This document shows positions 18,301 to 25,474 of a stretch of DNA of 36,807 nucleotides, in pieces. The notes under the pieces were generated by a model. The model was not told the DNA's origin and did no database searches. It worked only from the letters and a program-made list of their open reading frames with translations. The position numbers and the translations under genes were made by a program. The DNA is from an uncultured Saprospiraceae bacterium (GTDB lineage: Bacteria > Bacteroidota > Bacteroidia > Chitinophagales > Saprospiraceae): positions 1 through 36,807 of the forward strand of contig CAKZTD010000011.1 of the NCBI GenBank assembly GCA_937921595.1, written 5' to 3'. Every line of letters begins with the position of its first letter. Position 1 is the first letter of the stretch.

Positions 18301-20767
18301 TCCTTTTGATATTTCTGCGTCAGCGAGTTCAGGTTTAACGGTGAATTTTAATATCGTCTCTGGCCCTGCAACGATAAATGGAAACACAATTACCTTGGAT
18401 GGAATAGGAGGGACTGTTGTCGTTCGAGCAAGTCAAATGGGAAATGGTGATTACAACCCAGCGGCAAATGTTGATCAATCGTTTGATGTTTTATTACAAA
18501 ATCAGTCTATTAATTTTACATCACTTCCTGATAAAATGACAACGGATGTTCCTTTTGATATTTCTGGATCAGCAAGTTCAGGCTTGCCCGTGAGTTTTAG
18601 CATCATTTCAGGCCCTGCAACGATAAATGGAAATACAATTACTTTGGATGGAGTAGGCGGAACCGTTCTTGTTAGAGCAAGTCAAAATGGAAATGACGAT
18701 TATAATGCAGCAAGCAATGTTGATCAATCTTTTGATGTTCTATTGCAAGATCAAACCATAGGTTTTGGAGTGATATCAGATAAATTTACAACAGATATAC
18801 CTTTTGATGTGATGGCAACTGCAAGCTCTGGATTATCTGTAAGCCTTAGTATTGTTTCTGGTCCTGCGAGTATCTCAGGAAATACAATTACGCTAAATGG
18901 TACAGGCGGAACCGTTCTTGTCCGAGCAAGTCAAAATGGAAATGATACCTATAATCCTGCACAAGATATAGAGCAAAGTTTTGAAGTTTTGTTACAAAGT
19001 CAGACCATAGATTTTGCAACGATTCTGGATAAGCAAGTCACTGATGGGCCTTTTGATATTTCTGCGAATGCAAGTTCAGGTTTGCCGGTGACATTAAGTA
19101 TTTTGTCAGGCCCAGCAAGTCTTTCGGGCAATACTATTACCTTGGATGGAGTGGTCGGGACAGTGCTTGTTGAAGCGAGTCAAGGAGGAAATAGCGATTA
19201 CCTTCCAGCTCAAACGTTAAGTCAAAGTTTTGAAGTAACCGTGCTAGATAATCAAACGATTGACTTTACAGCAATTGCAGATAAGTTGACCATTGATGAT
19301 CCTTTTAATATATCTGCAACAGCGAGTTCTGGATTACCAGTAACTATTAATTTAATCTCTGGTCCTGCAAGTTTATCTGGCAATACGATTACGCTGGATG
19401 GGATTGGCGGGACAGTAGTTTTAGAAGCTTCCCAAGGTGGAAATGCGGAGTTTAATCCTGCGATGACAATAGAGCAAAGTTTCGAAGTCTTATTGCAAGA
19501 TCAAACGATCGACTTTGGAATAATCGCAGATAAATTGACCATAGATTTGCCTTTTGATATTACGGCTAGTTCTACCTCCGGTTTGCCAGTCTCTTATAAT
19601 ATTGTTTCCGGTCCTGCGAGTATTTTAGGAAATACTATCACCTTGAATGGAGTAGGTGGGACAGTTGTAGTAGAAGCGATACAATTAGGTAATGATGATT
19701 ATAATCCAGCGGTCTCAGTAGAACAAAGTTTTGAAGTTTTATTGCAAGATCAAACGATCGACTTTGGAACAATCGCAGATAAATTGACAGTAGATTTACC
19801 TTTCGATATTACGGCTAGTTCTACTTCCGGTTTGCCAGTCTCTTATAATATTATTTCCGGTCCTGCGAGTATTTTAGGAAATACTATCACCTTGGATGGC
19901 GTAGGTGGAACAGTTGTAGTAGAAGCGATACAATTAGGGAATGATGATTATAATCCAGCGGTTTCGGTAGAGCAAAGTTTTGAAGTATTGCTGCAAGATC
20001 AAACAATCGACTTTGGAATAATCACGGATAAATTAACAGTAGATTTACCTTTCGATATTATGGCTAGTTCTACTTCCGGCTTGTCTGTTTCTTATAATAT
20101 TATTTCCGGTCCTGCGAGTATTTCAGGAAATACTATCACCTTGGATGGCGTAGGTGGAACAGTTGTAGTAGAAGCTATACAATTAGGGAATGATGATTAT
20201 AATCCAGCGGTTTCGGTAGAGCAAAGTTTTGAAGTATTGTTGCAAGATCAAACAATAAATTTTGAAATGATAGCAGATAAGTTTACTAACGATTCAGACT
20301 TTGAAATCTTTGCGACAGCAAGTTCTGGCTTAGAGGTAGACTTTAATATTGTCTCTGGCCCTGCGAGTGTTTCTGGGAGTATGATTACCTTGGAAGGAAC
20401 AGAAGGAACAGTAGTCGTAGAAGCAATTCAAATAGGAGATGATGATTATAATCCAGCGATTTCCATCGAACAGAATTTTGAAGTTTTTCTTTTTATTTCA
20501 ACAAAAGATTTAGAAGATCAAACCGTTTTTATACTGTATCCGAATCCGGTAAAAGATGAGTTACATCTTCAGGCTAGTTCAAATGCTGAAGGAGTTTATA
20601 AGATTTCCATTCATGATATTTATGGACGCTTGCTTAGAGAGCAAATGCTTGATTTTGGATCGAATAAGGTACAAGAAACCAATGTAAAAGATTTAATGGA
20701 AGGGGTTTATACGATTACGCTTTTTAAAGATGGAGGATTTTCTACTTTGAAATTTATTAAGTTATAG
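15362..20767 (+). CDS. giant secreted lamin-tail/CotH-kinase protein with ten Ig-like repeats, T9SS cargo
   Basis: An 1801-residue surface protein, diverged from the other two. The signal peptide lies within the first 34 residues; ATG 15383 (residue 8) is an equally good start. Lamin tail domain about 35-165; chitobiase C-terminal-like module about 180-260; CotH kinase about 260-640 with INGEYWGIYEVRE near 405 and WDMEES near 517, where the second acidic residue is Glu, not Asp; InlB B-repeat-like domain about 645-715; second lamin tail about 720-878; ten tandem 83-residue repeats from residue 882 to about 1712; Por sorting domain to the end (FILYPNPVKDELHL). The repeat region would form a long stalk. 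Expected role: a cell-surface or secreted kinase-like protein; substrate and activity are unknown. Confidence 0.93.
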   Translation: MKCNTFFMRSLYTKNKCYIVLLGLIFNLTILSGQSLYINEFMAGNTMIPDEFGEFDDWIELYNGGPTPIDINGYFLSDDISNPLFFQIDTSVIIDPGGFILLWADKDPEQGKLHLDFKLSATGEQISVMSSFGEFTDSLTYPMQIDDISSGRAPDGSSNFFFFTDPTPGVSNSTSGSIGTAENPTHNFNGGFYENNISLELSTTTPGGIVYYTLDGTDPEETSTPYVNPISINSSTVVRSKVFASDYLPSDIISHEYFINEDYTLPVISIVTDPDNMFGPDGIYSNPAESGAAWERFCQVQYFKNDTLGFSIDCGIRIQGSSSVINPKKSFRLYFDEDYGENRLEYPIFENNEVADFKNLVLRASADDDISMANGTLLRDPLGNRAYQNSDGLISDGNWAILKINGEYWGIYEVRESINDKFIESHTGWNNFDLIRFEENGPDLKAGTWDDWNFLRNFLETTDFSIESNYLQATELIDIDNLVNILAVIQTSSFSDWSVGVYTYKNKTVGKKWKYTLWDMEESHISQSWNAQADYGMNTPTTWANFINAALTPNETFRNKLVNRTADLLNTSYLPSEASTFLNGIKLEIEAEIPGEYNRWNSGMNINDWNNNVDNIHTFLQQRPDILRTDIVDHYSFNDINTINLDIVGSGVLELNTIDISSFPWSGIYFENIPVPIKAVAGPGYVFSGWSDPTLPNDPSIEIAWADTYDLTAFFTPGSTQIADVIINEINYNSAIGNDAGDWVELYNASGAPVDLSLWYFKDGGSDYFSIPDGMMIPTDGYLVLVEDSLLFQTAYPSITNFIGNFDGFKLSNNGEFISISNADASYQDTVHYNDISPWPTEPDGTGPTLQLRSPDLDNALASSWSTFDPTPGSMNTQPLTQTINFSTLTDKLTIDLPFDISAIASSGLAINYSIVSGPATINGNTITLNGVGGTVVVRASQGGDNFYFPAASVDQSFDVLLQNQTISFTGLPDKMTTDIPFDISASASSGLTVNFNIVSGPATINGNTITLDGIGGTVVVRASQMGNGDYNPAANVDQSFDVLLQNQSINFTSLPDKMTTDVPFDISGSASSGLPVSFSIISGPATINGNTITLDGVGGTVLVRASQNGNDDYNAASNVDQSFDVLLQDQTIGFGVISDKFTTDIPFDVMATASSGLSVSLSIVSGPASISGNTITLNGTGGTVLVRASQNGNDTYNPAQDIEQSFEVLLQSQTIDFATILDKQVTDGPFDISANASSGLPVTLSILSGPASLSGNTITLDGVVGTVLVEASQGGNSDYLPAQTLSQSFEVTVLDNQTIDFTAIADKLTIDDPFNISATASSGLPVTINLISGPASLSGNTITLDGIGGTVVLEASQGGNAEFNPAMTIEQSFEVLLQDQTIDFGIIADKLTIDLPFDITASSTSGLPVSYNIVSGPASILGNTITLNGVGGTVVVEAIQLGNDDYNPAVSVEQSFEVLLQDQTIDFGTIADKLTVDLPFDITASSTSGLPVSYNIISGPASILGNTITLDGVGGTVVVEAIQLGNDDYNPAVSVEQSFEVLLQDQTIDFGIITDKLTVDLPFDIMASSTSGLSVSYNIISGPASISGNTITLDGVGGTVVVEAIQLGNDDYNPAVSVEQSFEVLLQDQTINFEMIADKFTNDSDFEIFATASSGLEVDFNIVSGPASVSGSMITLEGTEGTVVVEAIQIGDDDYNPAISIEQNFEVFLFISTKDLEDQTVFILYPNPVKDELHLQASSNAEGVYKISIHDIYGRLLREQMLDFGSNKVQETNVKDLMEGVYTITLFKDGGFSTLKFIKL
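18005..20497 (+). repeat. ten tandem 249-base repeats encoding MBG/Ig-like modules
   Basis: Unit starts are at 18005, 18254, 18503, 18752, 19001, 19253, 19502, 19751, 20000 and 20249. The spacing is 249 bases each, except the fifth unit, which is one codon longer. Each unit begins Q-[ST]-I-x-F, has a central SSGL/TSGL and SGPA and a GNTITL motif, and ends QSFEVLLQ. Units seven to nine are almost identical in DNA, marking recent amplification. The pattern resembles the MBG-type repeats common in Bacteroidota surface proteins. Confidence 0.95.
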
Positions 20768-20925
20768 AGGCAATGTTACCGATGGAAAGCTTGATAAAAA
20801 ACATAAAAACCAGTGTTTCTCAGCGTCGATAAAAAGTGTTTTGAATAGAAACTGTTTTTTATTTAAAACTTTTAATCTACGAATTGGTTAGAACATTATC
20901 TTTATGATTTCAAAAACAAAAACTA

Positions 20926-21387
20926 ATGACAAAACTAAAAGTAGGAGATAAGGCACCAGCATTCAAAGGTGTTGACGAAAAAGGAGAGTCGATTCAACTT
21001 TCTGATTTTAAAGGCAAAAAATTAATTCTGTTTTTCTATCCAAGAGACAATACCCCAGGTTGTACAGCTGAAGCTTGCAGTCTAAGAGATCACTATACGG
21101 AATTGAAAGATGCAGGATATGCTCTTTTAGGAGTGAGTCCAGATACACCAAAGAAACATCAGAATTTTATCAATAAATTTGATTTCCCATTTAGCTTATT
21201 AGCTGATACAGAATTAGAAACCATTAATAGTTATGGGGTGTGGGGACCAAAGAAATTCATGGGACGGGAGTTTGATGGATTGCTACGAACGACTTTCGTT
21301 ATCGATGAAAAAGGAAAAATCGAGCGTATTATTGATAAGGTAAAAACGAAGCAGCATGCGGCTCAGATCTTAGAGTCGGTAGGCTAG
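20926..21387 (+). CDS. bcp: thioredoxin-dependent thiol peroxidase (Bcp/PrxQ-type peroxiredoxin)
   Basis: A 153-residue cytoplasmic peroxiredoxin of the usual Bcp length. It reduces hydrogen peroxide and organic hydroperoxides with electrons from thioredoxin. The active site FYPRDNTPGCTAEACSLRD carries the peroxidatic Cys46 and a resolving Cys51 five residues later, the atypical 2-Cys arrangement. LLGVSPDTPKKHQNFINKF and RTTFVIDEKGKI are family signatures. It is transcribed alone and converges on the next gene across a large hairpin. Confidence 0.96.
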   Translation: MTKLKVGDKAPAFKGVDEKGESIQLSDFKGKKLILFFYPRDNTPGCTAEACSLRDHYTELKDAGYALLGVSPDTPKKHQNFINKFDFPFSLLADTELETINSYGVWGPKKFMGREFDGLLRTTFVIDEKGKIERIIDKVKTKQHAAQILESVG

Positions 21388-21388
21388 G

Positions 21389-21458
21389 TTTCGACGTTTC
21401 TTGGTTTGACAACATTGTGGCTTTCTATTCAATGTTGTCAAATCGAGTGTAGTCGAAA
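21389..21458. terminator. bidirectional terminator in a nested inverted repeat
   Basis: An inner 13-base-pair stem (TTTGACAACATTG at 21405-21417 with CAATGTTGTCAAA at 21430-21442) is enclosed by an outer 7-base-pair match (TTTCGAC at 21389-21395 with GTCGAAA at 21452-21458). It fills the gap between convergent genes ending at 21387 and 21461. Confidence 0.75.
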
Positions 21459-21460
21459 AT

Positions 21461-22003
21461 TCAACCCTTAGGTGAGCTATGATAAGTGACGATAAACATA
21501 ATGGCAACTTTCATATTTGCACTAATTTCATCATCGAGATCATCTTCGATAATCCATTCACGAGGATCACCTTCCCATTGAGAAATGATATTGAACTCAC
21601 CGTATTTTCCATGTTTTAATTGCCATTCATTGAAGTTGTTTCTCCATCGACTTTTAAGCGTAATTGTTTCAGAGTCATTGGTGATACGCCATTCTGAAGG
21701 ATCATCTTTAAAAAGCGTTCGCATAGTAATTAACTCATTTTCGCCGCTGACCTCCCATTGATTAGGGTTGTTTTTCCACTTCATTTTTATCGAACCAGAT
21801 TCATCTCCTATCGTGTAATCCCATTCCGACCAATCCAATTGCATTTGCCATCGCATGGTAATTTCTCCTGCGATTTCATCATCTTCAGTATAGATATTCC
21901 ACTCTATAAATTCATCACTCCATTTCGTACCAATACCAGTAATGTATTGAGCTTGTGTCGCAATAGAAAATAGGAGGAAGAAGAATATTAATTTAAATTT
22001 CAT
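21461..22003 (-). CDS. secreted Trp-repeat protein of unknown function
   Basis: A 180-residue exported protein with signal peptide 1-19 (ends TQAQ). The mature part is a set of about six 22-26-residue repeats. Each carries a Trp, seven residues, a second Trp, and then a beta-like segment with alternating Ile/Thr (for example PSEWRIT..SETITLKSRW). The second Trp residues are at 35, 61, 83, 105, 127 and 150. This suggests a repeated beta-hairpin or meander, similar in spirit to MORN or other strand-turn repeats but without their Gly pattern. I recognise no family. There is no lipobox and no sorting domain, so it is probably periplasmic. Confidence 0.8.
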   Translation of the reverse strand: MKFKLIFFFLLFSIATQAQYITGIGTKWSDEFIEWNIYTEDDEIAGEITMRWQMQLDWSEWDYTIGDESGSIKMKWKNNPNQWEVSGENELITMRTLFKDDPSEWRITNDSETITLKSRWRNNFNEWQLKHGKYGEFNIISQWEGDPREWIIEDDLDDEISANMKVAIMFIVTYHSSPKG

Positions 22004-22137
22004 AAAGCTAAAATACGGTTTTAAGAACCCAAAAGCTAATACACTTGAGGCTATAACAATGAGTTTAATAGAACTTTAACGAAGAATTAGATTTGGACGT
22101 ATGCATTCTTTTATATTTAAACTAGCTGATTTAAAAA

Positions 22138-22641
22138 TCACTTTTCATGGCTAGTCGGATCCAAAGCCTTCTTAGTCCATCCAAGAAAAAACTCTTTTAC
22201 CTTTTTAGCGTCATAGCCTTTTCCAGCTTCTAACAATGCAGAATTTTGAGTGTGGATAAGTTTTCCTTCGCTATCAAGAATCAACATAACTGGAAAACCA
22301 AAACGTTGTGGAAATTTAAATTTCGCTAAGATCTCATCGTTGGTGTTTTCTTGACTATAGTTTAAATCGTAGACTAAATAATGCTCGTCAACGATCGCTT
22401 GAATATCAGGATTCTCTTTGACGAAGTCATGAAAACGGTAACACCAGACACACCAATTGCCACCAACTTGCACAATGATGTGTTGTTTAGTTTCTTTGGC
22501 GATTTCGATTAACTGATCGAGTTCTTGAGCGGCATTGGCTTCAGGATTATATAAATCGCCATAGCTCTTTTGACTAAAAGCATTACTGGAAAGAGAAAGG
22601 AGTATAGCAAAAGTAAGAGCGAGGTTAATTATCTTTTTCAT
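22138..22641 (-). CDS. periplasmic thioredoxin-fold protein
   Basis: A 167-residue protein with a signal peptide (residues 1-23, ending NAFSQ) and a thioredoxin fold. The redox motif GNWCVWCYRFHDF gives a CVWC active site, and FGFPVMLILDSEGK holds the cis-proline. The WC-W-C context and the preceding helix (AKETKQHIIVQVGG) fit the thioredoxin_7/DUF255-like group that acts on disulfides or thiols outside the cytoplasm. No partner gene such as DsbD is nearby. It follows the DUF3127 gene on the same strand, but a terminator separates them. Confidence 0.88.
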   Translation of the reverse strand: MKKIINLALTFAILLSLSSNAFSQKSYGDLYNPEANAAQELDQLIEIAKETKQHIIVQVGGNWCVWCYRFHDFVKENPDIQAIVDEHYLVYDLNYSQENTNDEILAKFKFPQRFGFPVMLILDSEGKLIHTQNSALLEAGKGYDAKKVKEFFLGWTKKALDPTSHEK

Positions 22642-22669
22642 GAAAATATTTTTGAACAGTACTATAATG

Positions 22670-22709
22670 AAAAACGCTCCTATTCAAGTGATTGAAATAG
22701 GAGCGTCTT
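22670..22709 (-). terminator. rho-independent terminator of the DUF3127 gene
   Basis: On the minus strand GACGCTCCTATT and AATAGGAGCGT pair in an 11-base-pair stem (arms 22674-22684 and 22696-22706), followed by five T. It lies just after the stop of the gene ending at 22730. Confidence 0.85.
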
Positions 22710-22729
22710 ATATATTGATAAAATCTTAC

Positions 22730-23110
22730 TTAGAAAGGAAGATCATCAGTATCAGGAGCATCAGTGCTTGCAGGTTCGTCATTTGCAGCAGGGAATGAAT
22801 TCGCAGGAGCTGCAGCTTGAGGTGCATCACCTCCGATTTTTTCAACTCTCCATGCGTCAAGATTTGTAAAGTAGGAAGTTCTTCCTTCTTTAGTATACTC
22901 TCTACCTTTCAAAGAAAAAGTAACCTTAATTTGGTTGTCTTCTGCGAAAGAATCTAATTTTTCACAGTTGTTTTGTGTCATTTGAAATTTGATCAATTGC
23001 GGATAAGCACCGTCTTGAATTTCAATAACAAATTCTCTTTTTCGAAAAGAATCAGTTACTTGTTGAGTATCAAATTTCTTGTATAATTTGCCTTCGATAT
23101 CAAATGCCAT
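22730..23110 (-). CDS. DUF3127 protein with SSB-like acidic C-terminal tip
   Basis: A 126-residue cytoplasmic protein starting at ATG 23110 (MAFDIEGKLYKKF); an upstream start would add 14 residues with no support and would cover the promoter box. Residues 1-92 form the DUF3127 domain, a small beta-barrel-like fold with FVIEIQDGAYPQLIKFQMTQ and KVTFSLKGREY. A Pro/Ala-rich disordered linker follows and the protein ends DTDDLPF. This layout (OB-like fold, linker, acidic tip ending in Phe) is that of single-stranded DNA-binding protein, whose C-terminal tip recruits partner proteins. A nucleic-acid role is therefore likely but not shown. Confidence 0.85.
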   Translation of the reverse strand: MAFDIEGKLYKKFDTQQVTDSFRKREFVIEIQDGAYPQLIKFQMTQNNCEKLDSFAEDNQIKVTFSLKGREYTKEGRTSYFTNLDAWRVEKIGGDAPQAAAPANSFPAANDEPASTDAPDTDDLPF

Positions 23111-23141
23111 TTGAAATATTTTTATGTGTAATAATTGGCTG

Positions 23142-23149
23142 CAAAAATA
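23142..23149 (-). promoter_or_regulatory. -7 promoter box for the DUF3127 gene
   Basis: The minus strand reads TATTTTTG, matching TAnnTTTG, 31 bases before the chosen ATG at 23110. The -33 element is not clear because the region overlaps the upstream terminator. Confidence 0.4.
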
Positions 23150-23176
23150 CAAAAAAAATGTGGTGATTTACCACAT
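23150..23176 (-). terminator. rho-independent terminator of the ArsC-like gene
   Basis: On the minus strand ATGTGGT, a five-base loop and ACCACAT form a 7-base-pair stem followed by eight T. It lies 34 bases after the stop of the gene ending at 23210. Confidence 0.85.
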
Positions 23177-23209
23177 CTTATTGCATATTATTTGAAAGAA
23201 AAGGTTAAA

Positions 23210-23566
23210 CTATAATTGATAAATATCTGTAGGGTTGTTACATAAGATAGCTTTATGCCCACGAATAGCGATTGGCGCCTTGATGAGGTTAGCATTATGT
23301 CTTAGTATGTTTACCCAGCTTTCTTGATCAAATTCTTTCCCGCGAATATGCTTTTGATAATAAGGGCTTGCCTTATTGAGGATCTCTTTTGGATGCAATT
23401 TCAAGGCATTTAAAATTGTCTGCCAGCTAGTTGTGGTAGAAGGTGTTTTTCCGAAGGCATATGTTTTGACATGAGTAACCACACTTTGGGCGTGAGCGAC
23501 AGTCTTACGATCAGAACTTGACTCAGGGTTGTAGTAGATTAAAATTTCTCTCCGGTGGGTTTTCAT
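23210..23566 (-). CDS. ArsC/Spx-fold protein lacking the catalytic cysteine
   Basis: A 118-residue protein from ATG 23566; the TTG two codons upstream is less likely. It has the ArsC-like thioredoxin fold: an ILIYYNPESSSDRKT first loop, a TTSWQTILNALKLHPKEILNKA segment typical of ArsC and Spx, then IKAPIAIRGHKAILCNNPTDIY with the cis-proline. In arsenate reductases the first loop carries the nucleophile Cys (C-x5-R or CxxC). Here that position is Ser, so a reductase mechanism is not possible as in ArsC. A regulatory or binding role is inferred. It ends in a strong terminator and is a single-gene unit. Confidence 0.72.
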   Translation of the reverse strand: MKTHRREILIYYNPESSSDRKTVAHAQSVVTHVKTYAFGKTPSTTTSWQTILNALKLHPKEILNKASPYYQKHIRGKEFDQESWVNILRHNANLIKAPIAIRGHKAILCNNPTDIYQL

Positions 23567-24241
23567 GATCAAAAATTTTGTAAAAAGTGAAAAATGAATA
23601 ATTTTTCATAGGTAATCTTTTTAAGATACAAAATATTTGTCGGAAAAGCAATAAGCTTGCGCTTCTATTTAGAAACGCAAGCTTGGTAAAATGCGGTATT
23701 TGAGTTTAAAATTTATTTTAATAAGCTTTCGCTAAAAGCACTTTTTGTTTTGAGGAATCTCCTGTTAGCACTCACTTTCCATCTTCTAGTTTAGAATCTA
23801 AAGGAAAACACCTTAAGATGGCTTTTGACAACTCTTTTATCTTCTTCTCAGCTTGTTATTTCTTTTGACATAAAACTAATTTTTTTGAGCATTTACAATG
23901 CACTTAATTATATGGTTATATGAAATAATTAAACTTCTATTTATGAGGATAAGATTCCATTAAGCAATGTCAGCTTAACTACACGGTTTAGTGAAAAGAT
24001 GCGATTAGGCCAACTATTTGCAGCTATTAGCGTTTAGATTAACAGAACCTTAATAGTCTTCTCTGTGACGAGGAATTAGTTCTTTCGTCTTAATAGTGAA
24101 ATCAAAAGTGATTTTAACACTTAAACACTCTTAAAACGGCATTTTTTAATAGAGTTTTAACTAAAAATCTGCCATAAAAGTAATAAATTACATCTGTAAC
24201 TTGTAAGAGAGTCACAGTAATTACATTATAAAGTTCTATTT
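23567..24241. other. long AT-rich intergenic region with one hairpin
   Basis: About 670 bases with no gene that I can support. The clearest structure is a stem at 23653-23684 (AAGCTTGCG with CGCAAGCTT, nine base pairs, continued by four more after one mismatch, loop ATTT). There is no T run after it on either strand. No tRNA-like fold or TTCGA arm is visible. The right part must hold the promoter of the gene at 24242, but I find no good TAnnTTTG box there. Confidence 0.5.
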
Positions 24242-25474
24242 ATGAAAAAGTATAAAATTTCCTCAGTATTAATCGCATTATTCACATTGGCTATGACATC
24301 GATGTCTTACGCTCAATTAGACGATTTATACTACAACCCTGACACTGATAGTGATGTTTTCGCTTCTAGTTCAGATGACTTTGATGACGACTATAGTTAT
24401 GATGACGATGAGTATGATTATGATGAAGACAATAGATATAGTCAAAATGATCGTTACGATTATTATTACACTTCCCGAATTCGCAGGTTCCAAAGACCAT
24501 ATTATGGATTCAGTTATTTCGATCCTTGTTATGTAGATCGTGGTTATTATGACCAATCGTTCTCGCCAGGTGTAAATATTTATATTTACTCTAATCCGTA
24601 CAGTTTTAATAACTATAGAAGATTCAACCGTTGGAACAGATGGAATAACAGAGGATTTGGAAACAACTATACCACTGTAAATAATTACTACGGTTACGGA
24701 AATAGTGGCTATGGTTATGGTAACTCAGGATATGGGTACAATGGTTATAGCAGCTACGGAAACAATGGCGGTTATGGTGGATTTGGAAATAGCTATGGTA
24801 GCTATGGATCAAATGCATATTGTGGACCTTCTTGGAGTAACCCATATGGATATACTTCTACTAGTTCTGGTGCTTCTGATCAAGATGTTTACTACGGTTC
24901 TCGAAGAAATGGAACAGGTACTGCTCCTAGTAACTCTCCAAGAGCAAATAGAAATAATGTAGCAAAAGCGAAAGATGTTTCTAGAAATGCTTCAACTCCT
25001 ACTCAAGGTGTAAGAAACGGAAAAACTGCTAGAGCTAAAGATGTCAGCCGAACAAAGAACTCAAGATACGATGTGTATGATGCAGGTTCTTCAACAAGAG
25101 ATAAAGCGAAAAGATCTTCAACTTCAAGAGATCGTTCAAGAGCGAATTCTTCAAGGTCAACTACAAAACCTAATAGAAGTATCTATAACGGTAATAATAG
25201 AAGAGGAAATAACTCTTCAACTCGAACAAGGACTTACGACAACAATCGTAATAAATCTTCAAGAGGTTCTAGTACAAGAAGTCGAGGTAATACTTCTACA
25301 AGAAGTTCATCGACTAGAGGTTCTTCATCAAGAGGAACTAGTACAAGAAGTAGTTCTTCAAGAAGTAGCAACAGCGGCACAAGAGCAAGGTCTTCTAGCT
25401 CAAACAGAAGTTCAGGTGCTTCTTCTCGTTCTAGATCTGGAGGTAGCTCTAAGAGTAGAAGAGGAGGAAGATAA
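24242..25474 (+). CDS. secreted low-complexity protein with Asp-rich, Gly/Tyr-rich and Ser/Arg-rich parts
   Basis: A 410-residue protein with signal peptide 1-25 (ends SYAQ). Residues 26-70 are acidic (many Asp and Tyr); about 71-100 hold a conserved-looking patch (YTSRIRRFQRPYYGF, then FDPCYVDRGYY); 110-215 are rich in Gly, Tyr and Asn with short tandem motifs (GYGNSGYGY); 220-410 are basic and rich in Ser, Arg, Thr and Asn. In the last 130 residues I count about 45 Ser and 28 Arg, and almost no acid. The protein should be disordered apart from the patch. Proteins with a similar DLYYNPD start and RIRRFHRP-like patch occur in Bacteroidota, with no known function. The basic tail could bind polyanions or be a phosphorylation substrate. 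A strong terminator follows. Confidence 0.85.
   Translation: MKKYKISSVLIALFTLAMTSMSYAQLDDLYYNPDTDSDVFASSSDDFDDDYSYDDDEYDYDEDNRYSQNDRYDYYYTSRIRRFQRPYYGFSYFDPCYVDRGYYDQSFSPGVNIYIYSNPYSFNNYRRFNRWNRWNNRGFGNNYTTVNNYYGYGNSGYGYGNSGYGYNGYSSYGNNGGYGGFGNSYGSYGSNAYCGPSWSNPYGYTSTSSGASDQDVYYGSRRNGTGTAPSNSPRANRNNVAKAKDVSRNASTPTQGVRNGKTARAKDVSRTKNSRYDVYDAGSSTRDKAKRSSTSRDRSRANSSRSTTKPNRSIYNGNNRRGNNSSTRTRTYDNNRNKSSRGSSTRSRGNTSTRSSSTRGSSSRGTSTRSSSSRSSNSGTRARSSSSNRSSGASSRSRSGGSSKSRRGGR

Noticed and set aside
18005-20497. A CRISPR-like or satellite repeat array
   Set aside because: The repeat unit is 249 bases, in frame, and codes for a protein module; no short repeat with unique spacers is present.
20800-20870. 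A terminator after the third CotH gene formed by CAGTGTTTCT and AGAAACTG
   Set aside because: The arms pair only with several bulges; too weak to list as a feature.
23110-23152. An upstream start for the DUF3127 protein adding 14 residues
   Set aside because: The added part is not typical of the domain and would cover the -7 promoter box; MAFDIEG is the natural start.
23653-23684. A rho-independent terminator
   Set aside because: There is no T run after the stem on either strand and it lies upstream of both flanking genes.
24371-24845. Minus-strand frames rich in Ile or His/Tyr opposite the low-complexity gene
   Set aside because: They mirror the Asp/Tyr and Gly/Tyr codon runs and lack any start context.
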